44,642 bases of DNA from Argonema galeatum A003/A1 (GTDB lineage: Bacteria > Cyanobacteriota > Cyanobacteriia > Cyanobacteriales > Aerosakkonemataceae). The notes under the pieces were generated by a model that was given only the letters and a program-made list of their open reading frames with translations, had not been told where the DNA came from and made no database searches. The position numbers and the translations under genes are program-made. The stretch covers positions 1 to 44,642 of the forward strand of contig NZ_JAIQZM010000045.1 of the NCBI RefSeq assembly GCF_023333595.1, in the 5' to 3' direction. Positions 30,117 through 39,006 of the stretch are shown in pieces (within the stretch, counting starts at the first letter, position 1; every line of letters starts with the position of its first letter).

Positions 30117-31184
30117 ATGCCATTGTTGAGCGGACATAACAGTATTTGCCTGAATGCCACCCTACTGGGCCTCTTGGCAATCCTTGCAGGAACCGACACC
30201 CGTACTGTCCTAGCCCAATCGGCGGTAAGAGATACTTCCATCTACCCGCCTCAAGCGCCACCGCCCGGAGTGGACTTGCAGAGGATACAGCGCCAACAAG
30301 AGCAAGCAGAGTATCGCGTCGGTGCGTTGCTACGCGACATTGCCGGAAACCTCTGGGTGGGTTCTTCCCAGGGTTTAGCGCGAATCGATCCCAACACTGG
30401 TAGAATTTTGGCGCGGGTCAACTTACCTGATGTCAACATCGGTGCTTTAGCCGAAGACAAGGTGGGAAGAATTTGGGTGGGAACTTACGAGGGATTGCAG
30501 CGAGTAGATCCCCGCACCAACGAAATTACGGCACAGAATTTCTTTATGCCCTCCAACCGAGTTTTGTCGCTTTTGATTGACAAACGGGGCTATTTGTGGG
30601 TGGGTGGCGATCGCGGTCTATCCCTAATCAGTCCCGATAAAGGATTATTGATGACGACGCTGCGAAATTTGCCAGGGGTCAGCGCCAACGCCCTCAGTCT
30701 CGATCCTGAAGGTCAACTTTGGGTGGGCACCCTCGACGGTTTGGTACGAATTGATACGACAAGTGCCTATCCAATTAGTCGCGTTACCGATTTACCAGGC
30801 ACTACTGTACAAGCTTTAGCCCTCGATCCCAAAGGTACTCTGTGGGTGGGAACACCCAGCAGTCTGATCGAACTTGACCCGCTAACGGGTAAAGTGGTGC
30901 GAACTGTTACCGAACTGGCTGAACGCAATATCACCACATTGCGCGTTGACGAACTCGGTAGCCTCTGGGTGGGAACAGATGGAGCTGTGTTTCGCTACAA
31001 CCCGTATACTGGTACTCTAGCCGGACAAGTTTCTGGTTTACCCCTAGCAAGAGTGTTTTCCCTTTCTCCCGATACCGGCAATAAGTTATGGGTGGGGACT
31101 CGCGAAGGACTGGCTTGGGTAAACTTGAATACTGGTGCTGCTAGGGCGCATCGCGCCTTTACTCGCGTCAGTCCCCAGTATTGA
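30117..31184 (+). CDS. Exported seven-bladed beta-propeller protein
   Basis: The 355-residue protein has a signal-peptide-like N-terminus (about 1-34, ending TRTVLAQS) and then seven blades. Each contains an (L/I)WVG strand: NLWVGSSQG, RIWVGTYEG, YLWVGGDRG, QLWVGTLDG, TLWVGTPSS, SLWVGTDGA and KLWVGTREG. This is the repeat of two-component-regulator propellers and streptogramin-lyase-like sensors, but no kinase follows, so it is a stand-alone periplasmic or surface propeller. The ligand is unknown. It is divergent from rbcL. Confidence 0.85.
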   Translation: MPLLSGHNSICLNATLLGLLAILAGTDTRTVLAQSAVRDTSIYPPQAPPPGVDLQRIQRQQEQAEYRVGALLRDIAGNLWVGSSQGLARIDPNTGRILARVNLPDVNIGALAEDKVGRIWVGTYEGLQRVDPRTNEITAQNFFMPSNRVLSLLIDKRGYLWVGGDRGLSLISPDKGLLMTTLRNLPGVSANALSLDPEGQLWVGTLDGLVRIDTTSAYPISRVTDLPGTTVQALALDPKGTLWVGTPSSLIELDPLTGKVVRTVTELAERNITTLRVDELGSLWVGTDGAVFRYNPYTGTLAGQVSGLPLARVFSLSPDTGNKLWVGTREGLAWVNLNTGAARAHRAFTRVSPQY

Positions 31185-31208
31185 AGAGGGGGAGGAGGGG
31201 AGGGTTAA

Positions 31209-31865
31209 ATGAAGAGGCAGCATTCTAATAGCAATGCAATCCAATTAGACTTGTTCGCTCGATTTGAAACAGGAATAAAAGCAGCAGAAAGACTTGAAAT
31301 GCCTGATGCAGAAGTAACTTTATACCATGATTTCTTCGATCGTAATGAAAGCAGAGAAATATTTACTACTCTGCCGAACGAAATCAAGTGGCGGCAGGAT
31401 AAGATGAAGTTCTACGGGAAAGAAGTAGACTTACCAAGAAAAACTGCATGGTACGGAGATAGTGACAAATCGTATACCTTTTCTGGTATCTCATTTAACC
31501 CTGAACCTTGGACTGCAACGCTTCTCGATCTAAAAGTGAGAATCGAGGACGTTGCCAAGGTCAACTTCAACAGTGTTTTGTTAAATCTTTACCGTGATGG
31601 CAATGATGGAATCAGTTGGCACACTGACGCAGAACCAGAACTAGGTAAAAATCCAGTTATAGGTTCTGTTAGTTTTGGTGAAACAAGAATATTTATGTTT
31701 AGGCGCATAGACAACAAGGATTTGAAGACAGAACTCGAACTCAGAGATGGAAGTTTTCTGCTAATGGCCGGTGCAACGCAGCACTATTGGCAGCATCAAA
31801 TACCAAAGACATCGAAGAAAGTCGAACCCAGAATAAACCTGACTTTTAGAGTGATAATAAAGTAA
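31209..31865 (+). CDS. alkB: AlkB-like 2-oxoglutarate/Fe(II) dioxygenase
   Basis: The 218-residue protein has the AlkB layout: a nucleotide-recognition region (TAWYGDSDKSYTFSG), iron ligands His and Asp in ISWHTDAEPE, a distal His in HYWQHQIPK, and the 2-oxoglutarate-binding arginine segment RINLTFR. It probably repairs alkylated bases by oxidative demethylation, in the style of ALKBH2/3-like bacterial proteins. ATG 31209 follows a GGAGGGGAGGG ribosome binding site. It sits in a plus-strand series with panB and clpP, though spacing suggests separate transcripts. Confidence 0.88.
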   Translation: MKRQHSNSNAIQLDLFARFETGIKAAERLEMPDAEVTLYHDFFDRNESREIFTTLPNEIKWRQDKMKFYGKEVDLPRKTAWYGDSDKSYTFSGISFNPEPWTATLLDLKVRIEDVAKVNFNSVLLNLYRDGNDGISWHTDAEPELGKNPVIGSVSFGETRIFMFRRIDNKDLKTELELRDGSFLLMAGATQHYWQHQIPKTSKKVEPRINLTFRVIIK

Positions 31866-31908
31866 TAAGGAAGGAAACATTGAGCGAGCGAAAAGTTACC
31901 TATAATAA

Positions 31909-32688
31909 ATGGCAGTCACAACCCAGCAATTAATTCAATGGAAGCAGCAAGGACGTCCGATTGTGGCGCTAACAGCTTGGGACTATGCTATTGCTCAGGT
32001 GTTGGATGCTGCTGGTGTGGATGTTATCCTGGTGGGAGATTCTCTGGCAATGGTGGCCTTGGGCTATGAAACCACTCTGCCGGTGACTCTGGATGAGATG
32101 ATACACCATGCTAAGGCGGTGCGTCGAGCTGTGAAGCAGGCGTTAGTGGTTTGCGATTTGCCGTTTTTGAGTTATCAGGAAAGTCTTCAGCAAGCAATGC
32201 ACTCCGCAGGGAGGGTGCTTAAGGAGTCGGGCGCTCAAGCGGTAAAATTGGAGGGAGGATATCCGGTAATGGCACAAACCGTTTCCCATCTCGTACAAGC
32301 GGGAATTCCAGTGCTGGGCCATGTGGGTTTGACGCCCCAGTCAGTGCATAAGTTGGGTTATCGTCAGCAGGGGAAGTCGCCGGAAGCGGGAGAGAGGATC
32401 TTACAAGAAGCGATCGCACTTGAAGAAGCTGGTGCCTTTGCTGTAGTCTTAGAGCATATTCCATCTGAATTGGCGTTGCAAATTACCCAAAAGCTAACAA
32501 TTCCGACAATTGGAATTGGTGCGGGGCTACACTGCGATGGACAGGTCTTGGTTACTGCCGATATGTTGGGGCTTTCCCATAAACAGCCACCTTTTGCTAA
32601 ATCTTATGTTGATTTGCGAGAAGCGATCGCACAAGCCGTGCAAAGTTATGGTAATGAGGTAAGAGAGCGAAAATTTCCCGATTCCTAA
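31909..32688 (+). CDS. panB: 3-methyl-2-oxobutanoate hydroxymethyltransferase
   Basis: The 259-residue enzyme makes ketopantoate, the first step of pantothenate (vitamin B5) synthesis. Motifs are LTAWDYAIAQVLDAAGVD, LVGDSLAMVALGYETTLPVTL, VKLEGG, GHVGLTPQSVHKLGG-like text (GHVGLTPQSVHKLGY) and GIGAGLHCDGQVLV. The length and start (ATG 31909, 43 bases after the previous stop) are normal. No other pantothenate gene is adjacent. Confidence 0.96.
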   Translation: MAVTTQQLIQWKQQGRPIVALTAWDYAIAQVLDAAGVDVILVGDSLAMVALGYETTLPVTLDEMIHHAKAVRRAVKQALVVCDLPFLSYQESLQQAMHSAGRVLKESGAQAVKLEGGYPVMAQTVSHLVQAGIPVLGHVGLTPQSVHKLGYRQQGKSPEAGERILQEAIALEEAGAFAVVLEHIPSELALQITQKLTIPTIGIGAGLHCDGQVLVTADMLGLSHKQPPFAKSYVDLREAIAQAVQSYGNEVRERKFPDS

Positions 32689-32912
32689 AATACAATTCCG
32701 TAAAAAATTCATGAACGAATCGATCGAATTCGCGCCAGAAAAATAAGTTTTAAATTTTTACAAAGATGGGACTATTTCAGGCAAAGCTCAAAAAGTTAAG
32801 GGAGATTCAGGGAGAGCAAGTAAGGGAATCAGATCTCGATTCGGATAACCGCCAAAGCCTTTAAGAGCGTAAATCGATAAAATTAAGAAAAATTACCGGA
32901 TATGCAGACACC

Positions 32913-33518
32913 ATGATACCTACCGTTATTGAACAATCTGGGCGCGGCGAACGTGCTTTTGATATCTACTCCCGACTGCTGCGGGAGCGGATTATCTTCT
33001 TAGGCAGACAAATTGACTCGGATCTCGCCAACCTGATTGTTGCCCAGCTGCTCTTTTTAGACTCCGAAGACCCGGAAAAAGATGTCTACATATATATCAA
33101 CTCGCCGGGTGGTTCTGTATCGGCAGGTATGGGGATTTATGACACCATCAAACAAATCCGTCCTAATGTCTGCACGATTTGTACGGGATTGGCCGCTAGC
33201 ATGGGAGCATTTCTCCTTAGCGCCGGGACTAAAGGCAAACGGATGAGTCTGCCCCATTCTCGGATTATGATTCACCAGCCGCTGGGTGGCGCTCAAGGGC
33301 AGGCAACGGATATTGAGATCCAGGCGAAGGAGATATTATACCACAAGCGACGCCTGAATGAGATGCTCGCAGAACACACAGGTCAGCCCATAGAGCGGAT
33401 CGAGGAAGATACGGAGCGGGATTTCTTCATGTCAGCGAAGGAAGCGCAGGACTACGGGTTGATCGACCAAGTGATCGATCGCACCGCAGCTGGTAGCAAA
33501 CCTTTAGCCGTAGTCTAG
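32913..33518 (+). CDS. clpP: ATP-dependent Clp protease proteolytic subunit
   Basis: The 201-residue serine peptidase has its catalytic triad at Ser96 (GLAASMGAF), His121 (MIHQPLGG) and Asp170 (EDTERDFFMS). It forms the 14-mer chamber that degrades proteins delivered by ClpX or ClpC. Cyanobacteria have several clpP paralogues, and the sequence alone does not say which one this is. No clpX or clpR gene is adjacent. The upstream gap (32689-32912) shows no other gene. Confidence 0.96.
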   Translation: MIPTVIEQSGRGERAFDIYSRLLRERIIFLGRQIDSDLANLIVAQLLFLDSEDPEKDVYIYINSPGGSVSAGMGIYDTIKQIRPNVCTICTGLAASMGAFLLSAGTKGKRMSLPHSRIMIHQPLGGAQGQATDIEIQAKEILYHKRRLNEMLAEHTGQPIERIEEDTERDFFMSAKEAQDYGLIDQVIDRTAAGSKPLAVV

Positions 33519-33568
33519 AACACCGATTCACTAATAACGCCAGTTGTTAGTTATAAGCGTTATAGGTT

Positions 33569-33747
33569 TTCGATCCCCCTAAATCCCCCTTAAAAAGGGG
33601 GACTTTGAAAGCGGTTCCCCCTTAAAAAGCAGGACTTTGAAAGCGGTTCCCCCTTAAAAAGCAAGACTTTGAAAGCGGTTCCCCCTTAAAAAGCAGGACT
33701 TTGAAGGCAGTTCCCCCCCTTTTTAAGGGGGGCTAGGGGGGATCGAA
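33569..33747. repeat. Inverted-end element containing a 32-bp tandem array
   Basis: The ends are TTCGATCCCCCTAAATCCCC-like (33569) and its G-rich complement ending GGGGGATCGAA (33747). Inside are tandem copies of a 32-bp unit starting at 33611, 33643, 33675 and, partially, 33707 (GCGGTTCCCCCTTAAAAAGC core). Units differ by single bases. There are no unique spacers, so it is not a CRISPR array. It lies between clpP and the next minus-strand gene and may act as a transcript-end hairpin. Confidence 0.85.
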
Positions 33748-33809
33748 CCGACAATATTTGTAACTAGCAACTTTCGCATCTGATAAATCCTTGCACGAGT
33801 AACCGAGCG

Positions 33810-34619
33810 CTACAATGTGGGGTTGGGAAGAGATTCCAGGTATTCAAGGAATTCTACCAACTCTTCGTCCGTCAGATCGTGGCGTGTTTTTTTGCCATAC
33901 GTGCGTTGTAGATAATCGCTTCCCTGTTTATTATTCCAGCCGAGTCGTTTAATTGAAACTCCGATCCGAGCGATCAGTTCTGAATGATCGATCGGCCCAG
34001 ACAAATTAGTGGGATCGGCAATGCTAGTGTTGATTTCAGTACTTACCAAGTCGGACTCAACAGCGCTCATTTCCCGATCGTGGCGACGAGATTCAATTGG
34101 CGTCACCTTACTACTAAAAGAAATTGTCGGCTGGGCCTCATTTACAGAAGAAGCTATTTCAGTATTGCGAACATAATCATCCCGCGTCCAATCGAGATTG
34201 CCCGTAACAGCCGCACTCGTTACAGTGGAAATAGCACTCATTCCAGGCGGTGGTACGAAAGTTGTCTTCTCTGACAAAGATGGCTCAGTTGTTTCTCTTA
34301 ACCAACTCGTATCCGTAGAAATACTGTCCATATTGCCAGATTCCAACCGTTCTGACGAAAACACCGATCGCTTGGGAAATTCAGCAGCAGCAGGTTGAGA
34401 ATCTGCCGCCGCAGATAAACGAATTCCCATTACTTCCAGCGCCCGAATTCTCGCCTGGTCTTCTGCCGCCTCAATTGTATCGGCAACTGCCATACCAGTT
34501 GCCCGCGTAACGCCCTCAAAGAGAAGCAAGACCCGCACGACATATTTGCCGTGATAAATCGTCATTAATTCAGAGATTAGACTGCCTGTGGGATAACGAG
34601 CTTGAAATTGTGCAAACAT
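33810..34619 (-). CDS. Unrecognised two-domain protein conserved in style with cyanobacteria
   Basis: The 269-residue protein has a compact N-terminal domain (about 1-70; ARYPTGSLISELMTIYHGKY, then VADTIEAAEDQARIRALEVMG) that looks alpha-beta and somewhat like a nucleic-acid-binding fold. A long Ser/Thr-rich low-complexity linker (about 72-205) follows, then a C-terminal helical domain (about 210-265; IGVSIKRLGWNNKQGSDYLQ and DLTDEELVEFLEYLESL). I do not recognise a named family. Upstream (34620 on) there is no neighbour on the same strand, so it is transcribed alone. Confidence 0.7.
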   Translation of the reverse strand: MFAQFQARYPTGSLISELMTIYHGKYVVRVLLLFEGVTRATGMAVADTIEAAEDQARIRALEVMGIRLSAAADSQPAAAEFPKRSVFSSERLESGNMDSISTDTSWLRETTEPSLSEKTTFVPPPGMSAISTVTSAAVTGNLDWTRDDYVRNTEIASSVNEAQPTISFSSKVTPIESRRHDREMSAVESDLVSTEINTSIADPTNLSGPIDHSELIARIGVSIKRLGWNNKQGSDYLQRTYGKKTRHDLTDEELVEFLEYLESLPNPTL

Positions 34620-35428
34620 AGCATTAATACCCTAGAGGAATCTTCGAGCATCGCGGTTTTCGTGATGACCGCTCTAAACCTACAATAAGATCGACAAGAC
34701 AGCTGTCGGCAGACAAAAGTCAGGAGAAGAAGAGATAGGCAAACTTTTTTCTTCTTCATTAGTAACTTGTTACTGGGTTTGAAAGCCCAAGCGACGCTGA
34801 CTTTTAAAATCTGACTTCTGTACGGGCTTTACCATTCGGAAGACAATTTGTGGCCCAAGCCAAAATTTTTCGCTTCCGTTTGCTTTGTCCCTACTCCTGA
34901 CTGCTGTTGCGCGATCGTTCATCCGCATCGCCGGAGAGCCGCAACGCTTAACGCTCTTACCCCCTCCCCACTGCCGGAGAGCCAGTAGGTTCCTTCAGCG
35001 GTTTCTCACCCTAAAAAAACGAGCGTGTAAAGGCGTGAGAATGGCTGAAGGAAAGACAAAGACAGTTGTCCGCAGTCAGCAGTCATGACTGTGAAAATTT
35101 AACAGTCAATCATGACTAATGACTAATGACTAATGAATAATGGCTGTATCTGTTAGGGGAATCTACATATCTTAACTGTTGAGAGCGAATAGGTGGATGT
35201 GTTGGCTATAAGAGCGTAATGCTCTCCCTTTCGGGCACTGCCTATGTTTGGCAAACGTTTCGCCTATGTTTGGCGAAACATACATCAGTAGCGGAAGAAG
35301 GGAAAAGGAAAAGGGAAAAGGTAAAAGGAAAATGAAGAAAATTCCTTTTCCTTTTACACTTTACCCCTTCCCCCGACCTAGCAGTGCTTGAAGAGAAGCA
35401 GCAAAGTTGCTCTTGCATTGCAAGAGCA
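34620..35428. other. Long gene-poor spacer with several repeats
   Basis: No coding frame is convincing in about 810 bases. Visible structures are two related GACA-rich blocks (about 34691-34727 and 35054-35090); a direct repeat CCGGAGAGCC (34941 and 34974); a hairpin with CCTTCAGC/GCTGAAGG ends and a second TTCTCAC/GTGAGAA pair (34993-35052); TAATGAC heptamer repeats (about 35108-35135); GTTTCGCC/GGCGAAAC (35257-35279); and purine-rich AAAAGGAAAAGG against its complement (about 35303-35360). GCTCTTGCA-T-TGCAAGAGC (35409-35427) borders the next mobile element. Confidence 0.65.
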
Positions 35429-35571
35429 GGCTACCAACCTTGCATCGGGACATTTTTGTCTCCCTTTGCCCCCTCCCCCCAACTTTGGGGGGAAATCTTG
35501 CTCCCCCTCTCTGAGATCGGAGCGGGGGAGGGGCAAGGGGGGTGAGGTCGTCCCGGCTTAAGTTGGTAGCC
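35429..35571. mobile_element. Small non-autonomous element, GGCTACCAAC ends, 8-bp target duplication CAAGAGCA
   Basis: This is the second copy of the family at 20776-20912: ends GGCTACCAAC (35429-35438) and GTTGGTAGCC (35562-35571) are perfect inverted repeats. CAAGAGCA directly flanks both sides (35421-35428 and 35572-35579). Interior arms GGGAC/GTCCC and C-rich/G-rich tracts fold into a hairpin. It is 92 bases upstream of the ribonuclease gene. Confidence 0.9.
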
Positions 35572-35663
35572 CAAGAGCAATCTGGGGTTTTGCCCAGATC
35601 TGGTAAAACCAGATCGCGGCTGTTAAAAGAACGCAATTGAGACGCTAAGGATTGAGTCGCTAC

Positions 35664-38012
35664 ATGGAATTTTCAATCGCTACACTGCTTTCTAATTTTC
35701 CAGATGAAAAATTGGTCGCTGCCAAAGCTTTGGAGAAAAAACTGGGTTGCCAAGAGGAAAATGGTCTGCGCCAATTAGAAATAGCTTTAGATGCTCTGGA
35801 AAAAATTGGCATTTTGGTAAAAGAGCGGGGTAAGTATCGCCGGGTATTTGAGCCCGGTGTGGTCGAAGCAAAACTCCGCTGTTCGAGTAAAGGGTTTTGT
35901 TTTGCTATTCAAAATGTAGAGGGCGCGGCTGATATTTACGTCCGGGAAAGCCATCTGAGTACAGCTTGGAATGGCGATCGCGTCCTGGTCAAAATCACTA
36001 AGGAGGGGAACCGGCGACGCAGCCCAGAAGGAGAAGTGCGGCTCGTTCTGGAGCGAGCCAACCCCAGCGTGCTGGCGCGAGTGAAGCAAAGCGCAGACCG
36101 GGCGGGACGCCTAGTGTACCGGGCAGTTCCCTTGGACGATCGCCTGCTATTTGAACTCGACCTCCTCGCCAACGGAAAAAACCTGGGCCAATCAATAGAC
36201 CACCTGGTTCATGTAGAAATCCTGCGCTACCCCCTAGCGACTCAGCCCCCCGTGGGTCGCGTGGCGCAAATCCTGGGCAGCGATGCCGAAGCAGCAGCAG
36301 ACATCGACATCGTTTGTTGCAAGCACGATTTACCAAGGCGCTTTCCCAACGCTGTGTTGGCTCAAGCTGAAAAATTGCCAACTTCCATCAGCAAAACAGA
36401 TCTAAAAAATCGACTCGATCTGCGTCACTTGGTTACGATCGCAATTACTCCCGACAGCTATAAAGAGTCCGAGTCAGGTACTTTGCTAGTAGAACAGGCT
36501 TTTACCTTAGAAAAAATTGATGCCGAAAACTGGCGAGTAGGCGTTCACATCGCCGATGTAGCCTCATACGTCGAGACCGATTCAACGATCGATCGGGAAG
36601 CCCAGCGACGCGGTAGATGCGTGCATCTGGGCGAAATGGTGTTGCCCCTACTGCCGGAAGCGGTTTTGCAGCGTTGTTCTCTGTTGATGGGAGAGGACAA
36701 GCTGGCTATCTCGGTGCAGCTGACGCTGAACAGCTCCGGTCAACTGGTGGAGTTTGAGATTCTACCAAGCGTCATCCAGGTAGACTATCAACTAACCCAG
36801 TCTCAAGCACGAGCAATTATGAAGCGCCACGAAACTGCGATCGGTCGAGCAGTTATGCACGACTTGGCACCAGTCATTCCGACGCTTGACCAACTTTTGG
36901 TGCTAAGTCAGATGGTGAAAGAACACCGGCAACAGCGGGGTGGATTTGCTCTAGAAAAGCCGGAAACGACCGAGCAGTTCAGCAGCCAATTCAGCGATGA
37001 AGGAGCGAATAATGTGCTGGTGACCTTGCCCTCCCGCCCAGATCGATCGCTCCTGGCAGAATGGATGATCTTGGTGAATCAAGTGGTGGCTAGCCATATA
37101 AATGCGCTAGGAGTACCGGGAATGTACCGGATTCAATCTGCACCCGATCCAGATGATGCACAAGAATTGATCAAGTTGGCAAGCAATCTGGGCATAGATT
37201 TGCAACTAGAGCAGGAAGATATAGTTCTACCTTCTGATTTCCAAAGATTTATCCAACAATTTGCCGCTTCTAAGTCACAGAAAGTCCTCGACTCTCTCCT
37301 GCAAGGAACCTTAAAGCCAGCTTTTTATAGCACCACACCCGGTTCTCACTTTAGTCTGGCTTTGGATACCGCCTATACTCACTGCATCTCTCCAGCGCAG
37401 CGCTACTCAGATCTACTCGTGCAACGAATACTGCAAGCGGTATTTGAGCATGGACGCGATCGCCGTACCACCCGCGCCAAAGAACAAGTCAACCTGGGCC
37501 ACAGTTCCTGCCACGGTAATATCAATTGGAACGTTCTGCCACCCAGCATCCACCAAGAACTGGAAGCTCATCTGACAGCAGTGATTGTACCCCTCAATGA
37601 GCGACAAAAAGAGGCAGAGGACGCTGAGGCAGATTTGGCAGGGCTCAAAAAAGCCGAGCTGATGAAAGAGCGCACTGGTGAGGTGTTCCCAGGGGTAATT
37701 ACTGGTGTCCAATCCTACGGTTTCTTTGTGGAAATGCAAGTGCCGCTACAGGATGGAAAGTACTTTTACCCAGAAGGACTGGTTCACGTATCCTCTCTCA
37801 AAGATGACTGGTATGAGTATCGCTCTCGCCAAGAAGCACTTGTGGGGCGTAAAAACCGGAAGCAGTATCGATTGGGCGATCGTGTAGAAGTCCAAGTCAA
37901 AAGCGTCGATTACTACCGTCAGCAAATAGACTTGGTGACGGTAGGCAGCAACCATCAAATTTCAGACGAGGATTTAGATGAAGACCCTTTTATCAATATT
38001 GATGATGAGTAA
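35664..38012 (+). CDS. rnr: RNase II/R family exoribonuclease
   Basis: The 782-residue protein has an N-terminal winged-helix/cold-shock-like region (about 1-230), the RNB catalytic domain (about 250-610) with the Asp-rich site VHIADVASYVETDSTIDREA, the RCVHLGEMVLPLLPE segment and the YTHCISPAQRYSDLLVQR motif, and a C-terminal S1 domain (about 670-765; GEVFPGVITGVQSYGFFVEM). It degrades RNA from the 3' end. Cyanobacterial relatives are called RNase R or Zam. ATG 35664 is preferred to TTG 35652. The very acidic tail (DEDLDEDPFINIDDE) is of unknown use. Confidence 0.93.
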   Translation: MEFSIATLLSNFPDEKLVAAKALEKKLGCQEENGLRQLEIALDALEKIGILVKERGKYRRVFEPGVVEAKLRCSSKGFCFAIQNVEGAADIYVRESHLSTAWNGDRVLVKITKEGNRRRSPEGEVRLVLERANPSVLARVKQSADRAGRLVYRAVPLDDRLLFELDLLANGKNLGQSIDHLVHVEILRYPLATQPPVGRVAQILGSDAEAAADIDIVCCKHDLPRRFPNAVLAQAEKLPTSISKTDLKNRLDLRHLVTIAITPDSYKESESGTLLVEQAFTLEKIDAENWRVGVHIADVASYVETDSTIDREAQRRGRCVHLGEMVLPLLPEAVLQRCSLLMGEDKLAISVQLTLNSSGQLVEFEILPSVIQVDYQLTQSQARAIMKRHETAIGRAVMHDLAPVIPTLDQLLVLSQMVKEHRQQRGGFALEKPETTEQFSSQFSDEGANNVLVTLPSRPDRSLLAEWMILVNQVVASHINALGVPGMYRIQSAPDPDDAQELIKLASNLGIDLQLEQEDIVLPSDFQRFIQQFAASKSQKVLDSLLQGTLKPAFYSTTPGSHFSLALDTAYTHCISPAQRYSDLLVQRILQAVFEHGRDRRTTRAKEQVNLGHSSCHGNINWNVLPPSIHQELEAHLTAVIVPLNERQKEAEDAEADLAGLKKAELMKERTGEVFPGVITGVQSYGFFVEMQVPLQDGKYFYPEGLVHVSSLKDDWYEYRSRQEALVGRKNRKQYRLGDRVEVQVKSVDYYRQQIDLVTVGSNHQISDEDLDEDPFINIDDE

Positions 38013-38307
38013 GGGGATAGAAAAGTCAAAAGTCAAAAGTCAAAAAGGAGCTAGAAAAGTCAAAAGTCAAAAGTAAAGAAGGGAGTGGGGGAGTGGGGGA
38101 GTGGGGGAGAGAATCACCAGTGTTCAATTCTCAATTCCCAATTCCCCAATCACCAATGACCAATGACTAATGACCAATGACCAATGACAACTGACAACTT
38201 GCACTAGCTACTACCAATGACTAATGACTAATGACTAATGACCAATGACTAATGACTAATGACCAATGACCAATGACCAATGACCAATGACTAATGACCA
38301 ATGACTA
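38013..38307. repeat. Blocks of short tandem repeats before ubiX
   Basis: Three array types follow one another: AAAAGTC heptamers (about 38021-38076), GGGGGAGT octamers (about 38085-38112), and a long run of AATGACTAATGACCAATGAC-type heptamers (about 38150-38318). The last runs directly into the ubiX start codon, so the first codons of ubiX (ATG ACC AAT GAC) are themselves repeat units. No ribosome binding site is visible. Confidence 0.9.
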
Positions 38308-38925
38308 ATGACCAATGACAAACCTTTGATATTAGGCATTTCAGGGGCATCTGGCCTGATCTATGCCGTGCGAGCATTAAAATTTCTGTTGGAAGCGGAG
38401 ATGGCGATCGAGCTTGTTGCCTCTAAATCTACTTATATGGTTTGGCAAGCAGAACAAAATATAAGTATGCCTGCCAATCCTATCCAGCAGGAGCAATTCT
38501 GGCGCTTCCACAGCGGGGTGGAAACAAAAGGAAAACTCCGCTGTCACCCTTGGGGCGATGTGGGCGCTAACATTGCTAGTGGTTCTTTCCGTACTTTGGG
38601 GATGATTGTGATGCCTTGCAGTATGAGTACGGTAGCAAAGCTGGCAGCTGGTCTGAGTTCTGACCTTTTGGAGCGTGCAGCTGATGTTCAGCTCAAGGAA
38701 GGACGCAAACTCGTGATTGTCCCCCGCGAGACGCCCTTCAGCTTGATTCACTTGCGGAACTTAACGAGTTTGGCGGAGGCTGGTGCGAGAATTGTTCCGG
38801 CTATTCCAGCTTGGTATCACAATCCCCAGACAATTGAAGATTTGGTGGATTTTGTGGTATCTCGTGCTTTAGATCAACTGGATATTGACTGCATTCCTAT
38901 CAATCGCTGGTCAGGACACCTTTAG
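38308..38925 (+). CDS. ubiX: Flavin prenyltransferase UbiX
   Basis: The 205-residue protein makes prenylated FMN, the cofactor of UbiD-type decarboxylases (quinone synthesis). Motifs are LGISGASGLIYAVRAL (FMN binding), GSFRTLGMIVMPCSMSTVAKLA, and the VIVPRETPFSLIHLRNL segment. ATG 38308 lies within the heptamer repeat array (MTNDKP), so an expansion or contraction of the array could change start context. It follows the ribonuclease gene on the same strand. Confidence 0.94.
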   Translation: MTNDKPLILGISGASGLIYAVRALKFLLEAEMAIELVASKSTYMVWQAEQNISMPANPIQQEQFWRFHSGVETKGKLRCHPWGDVGANIASGSFRTLGMIVMPCSMSTVAKLAAGLSSDLLERAADVQLKEGRKLVIVPRETPFSLIHLRNLTSLAEAGARIVPAIPAWYHNPQTIEDLVDFVVSRALDQLDIDCIPINRWSGHL

Positions 38926-39006
38926 TAATTTTCGATTAAAGAATTGAAATTAAATCTAAAATCTGAAATCTGAAATCTCACATTTGAAATTTACCAATTA
39001 CCAATT

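Noticed and set aside
33611..33722. Regular 32-bp repeats suggestive of a CRISPR array
   Set aside because: The units are directly adjacent with no unique spacers, and there are no cas genes in the window.
34885..35088. 67-codon plus-strand frame in the long spacer
   Set aside because: It covers the hairpin at 34993-35052 and other repeats, has a TTG start without ribosome binding site, and its text is Arg-rich with no known match.
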